A stretch of DNA of 64,000 bases from Nephrocerus scutellatus. Lineage: Eukaryota; Arthropoda; Insecta; Diptera; Pipunculidae. Below the pieces are notes generated by a model that searched no databases, had not been told where the DNA came from, and was given only the letters and a program-made list of their open reading frames with translations. The translations under genes were made by a program, and so were the position numbers. The DNA is taken from positions 86,680,419 through 86,744,418 of the forward strand of contig OX352761.1 of assembly GCA_947095585.1 (NCBI GenBank). The letters are read 5' to 3'. This document shows, piece by piece, positions 1 through 11,066 of this stretch; within the stretch, counting starts at the first letter, position 1; each line of letters starts with the position of its first letter.

Positions 1-190
1 TAGACAACATGTTCAATCATGTTCTTTAACAAAAACCGGGCAAACCGCACAAACCGGTTTGACTACTTGTTTGACCAGTACACAATGAGATTCAAACTTG
101 CAGGCGGTTACATTTCAAATTTCAAATAATCTAAAAGTCGCCTAAAAGTATGCAATGGAAAGTGCTTATTTTTAGTGTGCAGTATTTACA

Positions 191-375
191 TTGGGATTTA
201 TCTTAGGTGATGATGATGATTATAATGCTGTGATGATGATGTTAATGATGATTATAATGCTGATGATGATGATGTTAATGATGATGACGTTAAAGCCGAT
301 GATGATGACTATAATGCTGAAGACGAGGATGTTAATAATGATGACGTTAAAGCTGATGATGATGATGGTGTAGTG
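191..375. repeat. GAT-rich low-complexity repeat
   Basis: Imperfect GAT/GATGAT tracts are punctuated by TATAATGCT, GATGTTAAT and GACGTTAAAGC. Larger units of roughly 57 bp recur. One plus-strand frame across about 270-430 reads as an acidic Asp-rich repeat with Tyr-Asn-Ala and Val-Lys-Ala breaks and runs to a stop near 429. The start of the tract is out of frame with this. It is either a microsatellite or a decayed acidic coding repeat. Confidence 0.7.
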
Positions 376-1085
376 AGACCGCTTCATAAGAATAACTTTA
401 CACTAACAACTTTTATCGTTTTGCCGTAATAAGAAGAATTCATTTCCTTGTCATTAACTGTCTAGCGTTCTTCTTTTCTTTTGATAAAAAGAATCAATAC
501 ACATTTGATTTTTTTAAACCAACTGGCACAGCTTTTGAAGCAATATTGTAATGATTATTTCGAGGGGGGAATAAATGCGATGCACTTTTTCTCCCCTTTA
601 ACCATATGTGGTGAAATCACTTGCGTTGCCGTTTAAAAATTCTCATTACACTCGCACACCAATTAACAAGAATTCATTAAAGGTAAAAATATTGCGATTT
701 TATTCCATATATTTTTGTGACAAAAAAAATTATGAATATATGCGATTTAATTCCATATATTTTCTTGAAAAATTAGGATAAATTAATTTAATACCGCAAA
801 TAACGGAAGCACAGAAACAAAACCCGTTACCAACGGCCCTTTTCGTTTGCAAGAACTTCTTTTTGTTCTTTTAGGGTTTGATTTTGTCCACAGAAAAAAA
901 AATAACTTTAAGCGTTATGCGGACTAAGCGTGTTGGAGGCCTAGCCGCGTGGTTGTCGTTGTGGCCAAACGAGACGATGTTGTTTTTTTTTTTTTCAGAG
1001 CAGCTTTCAATTCAATTTTTTTTTATTTTATATATATTGCGGCTTGAAAAATTCAGTTTTTTTATTAAATATATCGCGGTTTGTT
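376..1085. other. AT-rich intergenic DNA, nothing recognised
   Basis: This stretch is AT-rich with several poly-T runs, and I see no gene, RNA or mobile-element signature. A 69-codon open frame at 878-1087 is low-complexity Phe-rich sequence and looks like chance. Confidence 0.6.
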
Positions 1086-1440
1086 AACAAAAGAAAAACT
1101 ATATTGCTTAACACCGAGAGTACTAAGGCTCATTCACAATTGACTTTCAATTCGACACTTTTGCACAATTCAATTTTTAATTAAATATGCCGCGGCTTTT
1201 TAACAAAAGAAAAACGATATTGCTTGACACCGAGAGTACGAAGACTATTTCACAATCGACTTTCAAGTCGACTCTTTTGCACAATTCAATTTTTAATTAA
1301 ATATCTCGTGGCTTTTTAACAAAAGAAAACCGATATTGCTTGACACCGAGAGTACGAAGATTCAATTTTTAATTAAATATGTCGCGGCTTTATAACAAAA
1401 GAAAAACTATATTGCTTGACACCGAGAGTACGAAGACTAT
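1086..1440. repeat. Tandem repeat, 116-bp period, four copies
   Basis: The motif AACAAAAGAAAA followed by ATATTGCTT-ACACCGAGAGTAC starts at 1086, 1202, 1318 and 1394. The period is 116, 116 and 76 bp, so the last unit lacks a 40-bp internal part. Units also share an AT-rich block ending in a CGCGGCTTT-like string. Confidence 0.8.
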
Positions 1441-1461
1441 AGCTGTCAAGTGGGAGATATG

Positions 1462-1665
1462 CTGCGTTGCTTTGGCAAAGCCGCATAACTATAAAGCCGA
1501 AAATAAATCCAAAAAAAAATTTAGGATTTAAAACTAAAGCCATTTTATAGTTAAATAAAAATGTTCAGGATTAAGGAAACTAAAGCCATTTTATAGTACT
1601 GGTGCTCACCGTAAGGCGGTAAAGGCAAAAGCTGTTGCTTTGTAAAGCCAAGCTTTACTTAAAAT
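1462..1665 (-). mobile_element. MITE, family M1, diverged copy
   Basis: It matches the reverse complement of the element at 54457-54645. Both share the terminal core TTGCTTTGGCAAAGCC, the string CTAAAGCCATTTTATAGT and the block CACCGTAAGGCGGTAAA. In this copy the CTAAAGCCATTTTATAG string occurs twice, an internal duplication. The right terminal repeat is truncated (AAAGCCAAGCTTTAC). Confidence 0.7.
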
Positions 1666-1736
1666 ACGACTCCTACAACCAATTTATTTTTTCCTTCCTT
1701 CTCTGCATTCCTCCGATGTGCAATATTCAATTGTAA

Positions 1737-2046
1737 AGCCGGAACTATAATGCAATTTCGTCTCTTTACGCTAGTGTCAAAACCCGACGATGAAATGAGC
1801 GAATACAAAGAAAATGTATGCTGCGCCCATAATAGAGTTCGCAATAGATTCGTTACTTTGGCAATCGATTAGATGTGCGCTGGCGAGCGCATTTTCTTAA
1901 GAAAACTTGACAGTTGTCATATGTTATTTCATTGTCATTGACAAAATTACATTATGGTCGGATGAGAAACTTTAGAAACTTTGGAAAGCATTTCGTTGGA
2001 TTTTGACTTTAACGTAAGGTGGCGAAATTGCATTATAGTTGAGCCT
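1737..2046. mobile_element. Harbinger-type MITE, family H1
   Basis: A 310-bp non-coding element with terminal inverted repeats. The left end AGCCGGAACTATAATGCAA pairs with the reverse complement of the right end (AGGCTCAACTATAATGCAA). It is flanked by TAA on both sides (1734-1736 and 2047-2049), the 3-bp TWA-type target duplication known for PIF/Harbinger elements. Three more copies lie at 45293, 47394 and 50548, inside satellite DNA. There is no coding capacity. Confidence 0.85.
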
Positions 2047-2460
2047 TAACAGTGCTGACCGAAAATTCTATTCATCCGATCCGGTTTTTCTTTAAACGAC
2101 TTCAGTCAGACAAAAAGTGTTGCGACAACTTATGTCGGTTGCATTTCGTCATTAAATGACGTCAATCTGGGACGTCCAAACTACTTGTGAACGTTACACT
2201 TGTAACAAATGCTTGGACATAAACCATTGCTATTAGCACATGCTAGTTTTTATTCATTCGTCCCCTGATGTTATCACACATTGCCCCATGTATTTAGATG
2301 GGTCAGATAGAGTCATGTAACGTCATTCGGTACTTTTGATTTGTATGTCATAATTCATATTTTGTCCAGCCAGCATATTGAATTGGTACCGGTAATTAGA
2401 ACACTTGTGTGATTTTAGAGCTCCGTACACTAATAAACCTTTGTCTTTGTTTTTCGTGGA
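2047..2460. other. Intergenic DNA, nothing recognised
   Basis: I see no open frame with family resemblance, no terminal repeat and no tandem structure here. Confidence 0.5.
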
Positions 2461-2499
2461 GAAATAAATGTCTATTTTCGATTTATCTCTTGTTGGCTT

Positions 2500-3046
2500 A
2501 AAGCCAACAAAGCCTTCTATACGCTGTCAGGATTCTTCAAATCCAGGAACTTAACCATAACATCCAAGCTGCTGATATATAAGACAATAGTCATACCAGT
2601 ACTTACATATGGATCCGAGACTTGGGTGCTTAGCAAAAAGCATTCTGACCTCTTAGCCGCGTTCGAGAGAAAAGTCTTACGGAGAATTGTTGGCCCCGTG
2701 TGTGAGGAAGGACGATTCCGAAGACTCTATAATGATGAGATCTACGAGCGTTACCGCGATGTCGACATCGTGAAGAAAATTAAGCTCGGTAGGCTCCGGT
2801 GGGCAGGACACCTAGCTCGAATGAGCGAAGAGGATCCTGCTCGGAAAGTCCTTTGCGGTAGGATTTATGGAACACGACAGCGAGGCCGGCCAAGCCTACG
2901 CTGGAAGGATGGCGTAGACCAGAACGCCCAGATCTTAGGGATGCCAAACTGGATGACATCGGCTCGAAATCGGGACCGGTGGAGAGACTTTTTGCGGGAG
3001 GCCAGGACCGGAACCCGGTTGTAGAGCCAAATATGATGATGAGTAA
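2500..3046 (+). pseudogene. Non-LTR retrotransposon 3' end (RT thumb and C-terminal domain)
   Basis: An uninterrupted frame runs through 2500-3024 without a natural start. It reads as the C-terminal part of a LINE polymerase. LTYGSETWVL marks the thumb region (about 2596-2628), followed by RLRWAGHLARM (about 2791-2823) and a GRPSLRWKDGV string (about 2887-2919), which are typical of insect RTE/I-like elements. The stop at 3022-3024 is followed by a short ATGATGATG tail and then unrelated DNA, as expected of a 5'-truncated LINE insertion. The endonuclease and the RT catalytic motifs are missing. The clade is inferred from motifs only. Confidence 0.85.
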
Positions 3047-3306
3047 TAAAAATTACTCTTGTTCTTTTACTTTCCACTGAAACTGACATCTCAAGAAACA
3101 ATTCATATTAATACTCGGTGCAAACACCAAAAGCACATCCGATAATTGACGTAACCCACAGACAATACTGACATCGCCCATTTTGTTCATTTTGTGCAAT
3201 ATTTATAAAGCAACAATAATTAGTGTTTTATTTAATTCCTTCTACAGAAAGAATAGAAGACACAGAATATCAATCACGTGACCAAAAAATGTTCTCTTTA
3301 TTCTAC
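3047..3306. other. Intergenic DNA, nothing recognised
   Basis: AT-rich sequence between the LINE tail and a SINE fragment, with no feature seen. Confidence 0.5.
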
Positions 3307-3362
3307 CTAGAGAAGCTAGGCTTTGGACCGCAATGGCCTGTCGCGCCGAATATCATTATTAT
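3307..3362 (+). mobile_element. 3' end of a tRNA-derived SINE
   Basis: The block TTGGACCGCAATGG-CTGTCGCGCCG followed by an ATT-rich tail matches the 3' end of the complete SINE at 53606-53894. The tRNA-like head is absent, so this is a 5'-truncated copy. Confidence 0.75.
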
Positions 3363-3379
3363 TCTACCTATGGTTGTAG

Positions 3380-3620
3380 TATAAAAAGAATACATTCTAA
3401 ACTTCAGAAGAAATAAAAAAATACCCAAAAAGGAAAAGAAAAGAAATACCCAATAAAGAATAAATAAAAGAACGTTTAATGGCAAATTCGGAATATTTGG
3501 AAATAAAAAAATAGCCAAAAAAGGAATTAGGATACAAAGAATAAATAAAATGATGTTTTATGTCAAATTCGAAATATTCGGAAAGTTTAGATTGAAACAG
3601 ATAAAACAATCAATTTTATT
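3380..3620. repeat. AT-rich imperfect tandem repeat
   Basis: Two to three imperfect units of about 78 bp share AATAAATAAAA, an AAATTCG-AATATT-GGAAA core and AAAAAATA-CCAAAAA. The minus-strand open frames here are Phe/Leu-rich translations of low-complexity DNA. Confidence 0.5.
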
Positions 3621-3828
3621 ATCAAATAGTAATGTCACTATTAATTTTCGTGTATTCTGATCTATAGCCTATACCTTTTTTTACAGTAGTACTGTATCAG
3701 GAAGAACTTTTGTCCAAAGTAGAAAAATAGGTTGTGTTTTTACGTGAGAATAAAATAATTGGAAATAAGGAAACGTGGTTTTGTTCAGTCTGATTGTATT
3801 ATTATAGGCATTAGGCAAAGTTTAAAAT

Positions 3829-5178
3829 ATGACTAAAGAAAAGCCATTTGTTGAAAAAATAGTAAACTCTTTCGGGGATAATCCGTCACCCATGCTATGT
3901 AAATTCTATTTAAGAAAATAATTTTGTTAACATTAATTTTTCTTTTAGTGAAATTTCAGAATGGAGGCTTAAAAGCTGTAAAAAAAAATAATACGATTTT
4001 TGTTCCAATAAAATACAAATCCGCAAAAACAACTGGGGCTGCTGTTATTGCCAGTGGTAACATATACCATGGAGTTATGTCTGAAGGTTTTTTCACTCAT
4101 ATGATGGATTCATATATATGCGTTCGAAATAAAACTTCCAATAAAGTTTGCAAAAATTAATAAATTTTTCGTTCATATTAACCACTGTGTATTTTAGGTA
4201 CGAATTGTTCCGATTAGTTATGTCGATTTGTTGAACGACGTTTATAAAGAGAAGGAAAAAACTAAGTTTAGTCGACTTTCAAAGGAAAATTCTTTAGGGT
4301 TGTTAGTAAAGAATTTTGGAGGTCGCAAAGCATCACGATATTTCACCAATATGGAAAAAATGCAAATGAACGTTGATGTCGTTAAAAACCAACTTGAGAC
4401 CACTGTAAATGAGTCGAATAATTTAAAGCCGTTGGAAGCTAATGCTGTATTTGATGAAAATAGTAGGATACGGCCGCCATTCAAAAAAGACGCTGCAAAA
4501 CTTGATGAAATATACAATTTGATTGACATAATTCCGGATGAATTGCTCGGACGTCTAGACGAAGAGTCCCATTTGGTTTACTCTACAGACATCGCAGATA
4601 TCCCGTATGTATTTTTGTATTGTTTGTTTTTTTTTTTTAACATTTTTACTTACAGTATATCTTCACAATATTTATTGCAAAATCTAAATGCTATTCAAAA
4701 AGCTGTCAAATCAAGCCAAAGATTTCTTAATGTTAAGGTAATCATTTACATGGATGCTCTACTAAATTTAATTAAGACACGTTCGACGAATTTGAAGAAG
4801 GTTGAACTGTCACGTATCACGGAAAAGGTCGAGAATGATGTGCGAAATCGTTTTTCTGAACCAACTACATCGAATTTGTAAGTCCGTGCATGTATTTGAA
4901 ATATTATTTTTACTTTAACAGTTTTTCTTTGTAGAAGGAGAACTACTTACACAAATGAAAAAGCACTGTGTTACTTCTTAGTCTTGGCTTTGCTCATAAG
5001 CGATGACTATCAAGTAGATATAAATGTTATTGCACAAGAGTTATGCATGTCTAAACAAAAAATCTTAAAGTTTTCTAATATAATACATGCAAAGCTTAAA
5101 CCGCGAACTGATCTGTTGACTCTGCGTTTACCAAGCACTATAAAACCTTTGGGCACTAAAGTTAGTAAATATAGGTAA
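3829..5178 (+). CDS. Polr1E: DNA-directed RNA polymerase I subunit A49 (POLR1E/RPA49)
   Basis: The proposed CDS is join(3829..3898, 3949..4145, 4198..4604, 4656..4877, 4935..5178), 379 codons. Each intron (50, 52, 51 and 57 bp) starts GT and ends AG, and donors include GTATGT and GTAAGT. The frame is unbroken across all joins. Animal POLR1E is around 400-450 residues. The N-terminal part (about residues 1-110) corresponds to the dimerisation region that pairs with the A34.5-type subunit. A conserved linker carries FGGRK at 129-133, then NVDVVKNQL. RPPF at 181-184 begins the segment leading to the C-terminal tandem winged helix, which includes ALLISDDYQVDINVIA near 312-327. By family knowledge the protein works in the nucleolus in Pol I initiation and elongation. 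The start was chosen because the first exon supplies a short Met-initiated lead in phase with exon 2. Both sides are flanked by repeats. Identity rests on motif recall, not on a search. Confidence 0.85.
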
Positions 5179-5239
5179 CAAAGTTCGTACCTACTTGATT
5201 AAAGCAGTGTAAAACGCAATTCTGTCTGTTCTGTAACTA

Positions 5240-6302
5240 ACATATTTATACATCATATTAATAATATCTTAGGAATAAAAACGGTAATTTTGTATTATTT
5301 GTATTTTTTATTTTGTTTGGTTTGAACTCAGAATCATTAGGCTTCTTGGTATAATGGCTTCTACCAGACTACACTACAGTCATTCTTAATGATTAAAATG
5401 AGATCAAACTACCATCTTGCAAATGACACATTTTCAGTTGTTTCCTAAATCGCATTGTAGATGTGTGTACCTATTACTGCTGAAACACAATGGAAGCTAC
5501 GACCGCTGCTTAAGCCGGTATCCATTGAGGTCGCCCATAAGTGTAACTCATTGTCTCAAAAATTTCGTCCATAATAAAGTCGTGCACATTTCTCATAATA
5601 GTTTGTTCCCGTACTTTTTGAAGTAAAATTCCTAAAAGAACGAATTGACATAAAAGTCCCTCACAGAAAATATACAAAAAAGTTGTGGTAAACTTAGTTT
5701 AAGTTTGAGGGTTGTTACTTGGATGCTCAGAAGCCATGCTCTTATCCCCTGAGCTACGGCGCCAACTTAACTCCTAAATAGACTTAAACTCTGCTTAAAT
5801 TGGGCTACGACTAACCTACTCTCCTTAGGTGGTTAGCCTTGGCTTTGCGTTGGATGAATCGTTTTCTTGCTCATATCAGTGCTGTCATTGGTTGTTTCTA
5901 CGGAAGCTTTATCTTGTCCAAGATTTGCTCCCTGTTAAGCTTAGATTCAGATTAGTACATTTCCTTATTACATTTTAAATATGGAGCTGAATTATATTCT
6001 AGCACTATCCTAAGTAACATTCATCGTCTTACTATGCTCTAATCGTCTTACTATGCTCGTGATCATATCTTCCAGGACCAAACACCTCATTCCTCCTACA
6101 CATTCCCACAACTTCATAGAGCAATATTTTATTATTCAAAAAATAAAATGTTAAGTGTCCACTGTTATGTCACTCTTATGTCCCATGTTAAGTGTCTCAT
6201 GTTAAATGTCACACTTTTATGCCCCATGTTAACTGACCCATGTTAAATGTCAAACTTATACCTTTATTTTATGCCTCGTTATCTATATGTACTTATATTT
6301 TA
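5240..6302. repeat. Dispersed repeat R, copy 1
   Basis: From CATCATATTAATAATATC to about 6302 this sequence is near-identical to 37989-38975 plus 41761-41822. The left edge lies about 60 bp past the Polr1E stop. The right edge runs directly into the satellite array in both copies. It contains a minus-strand tRNA-like head, and near 6150-6250 an irregular string of ATGTTAAGTGTC-like repeats. It has no credible protein-coding frame. Confidence 0.85.
5440..5763 (-). mobile_element. Damaged tRNA-derived SINE-like sequence within R
   Basis: Read on the minus strand from 5763, the sequence opens GGCGCCGTAGCTCAGGGG. This is a tRNA-like 5' half with a Pol III A box (5746-5756). It goes on with CATGGCTTCTGAGCATCCAAGTAACA. 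Aligned to the SINE at 53606, about 17 bp covering most of the B box (GGTTCGAATCC) is missing. A body segment near GGATACCGGCTTAAG also resembles that SINE. It is probably a deletion derivative that can no longer be transcribed normally by Pol III. Confidence 0.55.
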
Positions 6303-7641
6303 TATGTTCCTATGGAAATTCTGGAGTTGACCAAGAGGGTCTGTAATTTCACGATCTTAGTAATTTCTCAAGCGATTCACATGAAATTCGAAATGTAGGA
6401 CTAAGATGCGAGCATAAGACTTGTTCCTATGAAAATTCTGGAATATGACCAATAGGGTCGGAATTTCGGGATCTAAGCAATTTCCCAAGCGATTCATATG
6501 AAATTCGAAAGGTAGGACTAAGATGCGAGCATAAGACTTGTTCCAATGAAAAATCTGGAATATGACCAATAGGGTCTGTAATTTGGGAATCTAAGCAATT
6601 TCTCAAGCGATTCGTATGAAATTCGAAATGTAGGAATAAGATGCGAACATAAGACTTGTTCCTATGGAATTACTGGAATATGACCAATAGGGTCTGGAAT
6701 TTTGAGATCTAAGCACTTTCTCAAGCGATTCGTATGAAATACAAAATGTATGACTAAGGTGCGAACATAAGACTTGTACCTATGGAAATTTTGGAGTATG
6801 ACCAATAGAGTCTGGAATTACGGGATCTAAGCACTTTCTCAAGCGATTCGTATGAAATACAAAATGTATGACTTAGGTGCGAACATAAGACTTGTACCTA
6901 TGGAAATTTTGGAGTATGACCAATAGGGTCTGGAATTACGGGATCTAAGCACTTTCTCAAGCGATTCGTATGAAATTCGAAATACAGGACTAGAATACGA
7001 ACATAAGCCTTGTTCCTATGGAATTCTGGAATATAACCAATAGGTTCGGAATTTCGGGATCTAAGCAATTTCCCAAGCGATTCATATGAAATTCGAAATT
7101 TAGGACTAAGATGCGAACATAAACCTTGTTCCTATGGAAATTCTGGAACATAACCAATAGGGTCGGAATTTCGGAATCTAAGCAATTTCCCAAGCAATTC
7201 ATATGAAATTCGAAATTTAGGACTAAGATGCGAACATAAGCCTTGTTCCTATGGAAATTCTGGAATATAACCAATAGGGTCGGAATTTCGGGATCTTAGC
7301 AATTTCCCAAGCGATTCATATGAAATTCGAAATTTAGGACTAAGATGCGAACATAAACCTTGTTCCTATGGAAATTCTGGAACATAACCAATAGGGTCGG
7401 AATTTCGGGATCTAAGCAATTTCCCAAGCGATTAATATGAAATTCGAAATTTAGGACTAAGATGCGAACATAAGCCTTGTTCCTATGGAAATTCTGGAAT
7501 ATAACCAATAGGTTCAGAATTTCGGGATCTAAGCAATTTCCCAAGCGATTCATTTGAAATTCGAAATTTAGGACTAAGATGCGAACATAAACCTTGTTCC
7601 TATGGAAATTCTGGAATAAAACCAATAGGGTCGGAATTTCG

Positions 7642-10600
7642 TCAGACGAAATTCGAAATTAAGGACTAAAATACGAAGATAAACCTTTTTCCTAAGGGAA
7701 TTCTGGAATATAACCAATAGGGTCTGGAATTTCGGGATCTAAGAAATTTCTCAAGCCATTCGTATGAAATTCGAAATACAGGACTAAGATACGAACATAA
7801 GCCTTGTTCCTATGGAAATTCTGGAATTCGAAATTTAGGACTAAGATGCGAACATAAACCTTGTTCCTATGGAAATTCTGGAATATAACCAATAGGGTCG
7901 GAATTTCTGGATCTAAGCAATTTCCCAAGCGATTCATATGAAATTCGAAATGTGGGACTAGGATGCGAGCATAAGACTTGTTTCCTATGAAAATTCTGGA
8001 ATATGATCAAAGCATAAGACTTGTTCCTATGAAAGATCTGGAATATGACCAATAGGGTCTGGAATTTCGGAATCTAAGCATTTTCTCAAGCGATTCATAT
8101 GAAATTCGAAATGTGGGACTAGGATGCGAGCATAAGACTTGTTTCCTATGAAAATTCTGGAATATGATCAATAGGGTCTGGAATTTCGGAATCTAAGCAA
8201 TTTCTCAAGCGATTGGTACGAAGTTCGAAATGTAGGACGTTGATGCGAACATTAGACTTGTTCCTATAGAAATTTTGGAGTTGACCACTATGGTCTGTAA
8301 TTTCTGGATCTAAGCAACTTCTCAAGCTATTCATATGAAATTCGAAATGTAGAACTAAGATGCGAACATAAGACTTGTACCTATGGAAATTCTGTAGTAT
8401 GACCAATAGGGTCGGAATTTCGGGATCTAAGCAATTTCTCAAGCGATTCAGACGAAATTCGAAATTTAGGACTAAGATGCGAACATAAACCTTGTTCCTT
8501 TGGAAATTCTGGAATATAACCAATAGGGTCTGGAATTTCGGGATCTAAGCAATTTCTCAAGCGATTCGTATGAAATTCGAAATACAGGACTAAGATACGA
8601 ACATAAGCCTTGTTTCCTATGGAAATTCTGGAATATAACCAATAGGGTCGGAATTTCGGGATCTAAGCAATTTCCAAAGCGATTCATATGAAATTCGAAA
8701 GGTAGGACTAAGATGCGAGCATAAGACTTGTTCATATGAAAAATCTGGAATATGACCAATAGGGTCTGGAATTTTGAGATCTAAGCACTTTCTCAAGCGA
8801 ATCGTATGAAATACAAAATGTATGACTAAGGTGCGAACATAAGACTTGTACCTATGGAAATTTTGGAGTATGACCAATAGGGTCTGGAATTACGGGATCT
8901 AAGCACTTTCTCAAGCGATTCGTATGAAATACAAAATGTATGACTAAGGTGCGAACATAAGACTTGTACCTATGGAAATTTTGGAGTATGACCAATATGG
9001 TCTGGAATTACGGGATCTAAGCACTTTCTCAAGCGATTCGTATGAAATTCGAAATACAGGACTAGAATACGAACATAAGCCTTGTTCCTATGGAATTCTG
9101 GAATATAACCAATAGGTTCGGAATTTCGGGATCTAAGCAATTTCCCAAGCGATTCATATGAAATTCGAAATTTAGGACTAAGATGCGAACATAAACCTTG
9201 TTCCTATGGAAATTCTGGAACATAACCAATAGGGTCGGAATTTCGGGATCTAAGCAATTTCCCAAGCGATTCATATGAAATTCGTAATTTAGGACTAAGA
9301 TACGAACATAAACCTTTTTCCTATGGAAATTCTGGAATATAACCAAAAGGGTCTGGAATTTCGGGATCTAAGATATTTCTCAAGCGATTCGTATGAAATT
9401 CGAAATACAGGACTAAGATACGAACATAAGCCTTGTTCCTATGGAAATTCTGGAATTCGAAATTTAGGACTAAGATGCGAACATAAACCTTGTTCCTATG
9501 GAAATTCTGGAATATAACCAATAGGGTCGGAATTTCGGGATCTAAGCAATTTCCCAAGCGATTCATATGAAATTCGAAATTTAGGACTAAGATGCGAACA
9601 TAAACCTTGTTCCTATGGAAATTCTGGAATATAACCAATAGGGTCGGAATTTCGGGATCTAAGTAATTTCTCAAGCGATTCAGACGAAATTCGAAATTTA
9701 AGACTAAGATGCGAACATAAACCTTGTTTCCTATGGAAATTCTGGAATATAACCAATAGGGTCGGAATTTCGGGATCTAAGCAATTTCCAAAGCGATTTA
9801 TATGAAATTCGAAAGGAAGGACTAAGATGCGAGCATAAGACTTGTTCCTATGAAAAATCTGGAATATGACCAATAGGGTCTGGAATTTCGGAATCTAAGC
9901 AATTTCTCAAGCGATTGGTACGAAGTTCGAAATGTAGGACGTTGATGCGAACATTAGACTTGTTCCTATAGAAATTTTGGAGTTGACCACTATGGTCTGG
10001 AATTTCTGGATCTAAGCAACTTCTCAAGCTATTCATATGAAATTCGAAATGTAGAACTAAGATGCGAACATAAGACTTGTACCTATGGAAATTCTGGAGT
10101 ATGACCAATAGGGTCGGAATTTCGGGATCTAAGCAATTTCTCAAGCGATTCAGACGAAATTCGAAATTTAGGACTAAGATGCGAACATAAACCTTGTTCC
10201 TATGGAAATTCTGGAATATAACCAATAGGGTCTGGAATTTCGGGATCTAAGCAATTTCTCAAGCGATTCGTATGAAATTCGAAATACAGGACTAAGATAC
10301 GAACATAAGCCTTGTTTCCTATGGAAATTCTGGAATATTACCAATAGGGTCGGAATTTCGGGATCTAAGCAATTTCCAAAGCGATTCATATGAAATTCGA
10401 AAGGTAGGACGGTAAGATGTGAGCATAAGACTTGTTCCTATGAAAAATCTGGAATATGACCAATAGGGTCTGGAATTTCGGAATCTAAGCAATTTCTCAA
10501 GCGATTCGTATGAAATTCGAAATGTAGGAATAAGATGCGAACATAAGACTTGTTCCTATGGAAATACTGGAATATGACCAATAGGGTCTGGAATTTTGAG

Positions 10601-11066
10601 ATCTAAGCACTTTCTCAAGCGATTCGTATGAAATACAAAATATATGACTAAGATGCGAACATAAGACTTGTACCTATGGAAATTCTGGAGTATGACCAAT
10701 AGGGTCGGAATTTCGGGATCTAAGCAAATTTTCAAGCGATTCGTATGAAATTCGAAATACAGGACTAGAATACGAACATAAGCCTTGTTCCTATGGAATT
10801 CTGGAATATGACCGATTGGGTCTGGAATTTCGGGATCTAAGTCATTTCTCAAGCGATTCATATGAAATTCGAAATTTAGGACTAAGATGCGAACATAAGC
10901 CTTGTTCCTATGGAAATTCTGGAATATAACCAATAGGGTCGGAATTTCGGGATCTAAGCAATTTCCCAAGCGATTCATTTGAAATTCGAAATTAAGGACT
11001 AAGATGCGAACATAAACCTTGTTCCTATGGAAATTCTGGAATAAAACAAATAGGGTCGGAATTTCG
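7642..11066 (+). repeat. Higher-order satellite repeat, copy 1 (3,425 bp)
   Basis: The unit is bounded by a truncated monomer in which the string AATTTCGTCAGACG replaces a normal junction (about 30 bp lost). It contains two fused monomers with CTGGAATTCGAAATT at 7821 and 9450. Every diagnostic variant recurs 3,425 bp downstream. Confidence 0.85.

Noticed and set aside
191..373. 60-codon Met-rich frame in the GAT repeat
   Set aside because: Low-complexity translation with no family resemblance; the Asp-rich frame is more plausible but unproven.
878..1087. 69-codon Phe-rich frame
   Set aside because: It arises from poly-T runs; no start context or similarity.
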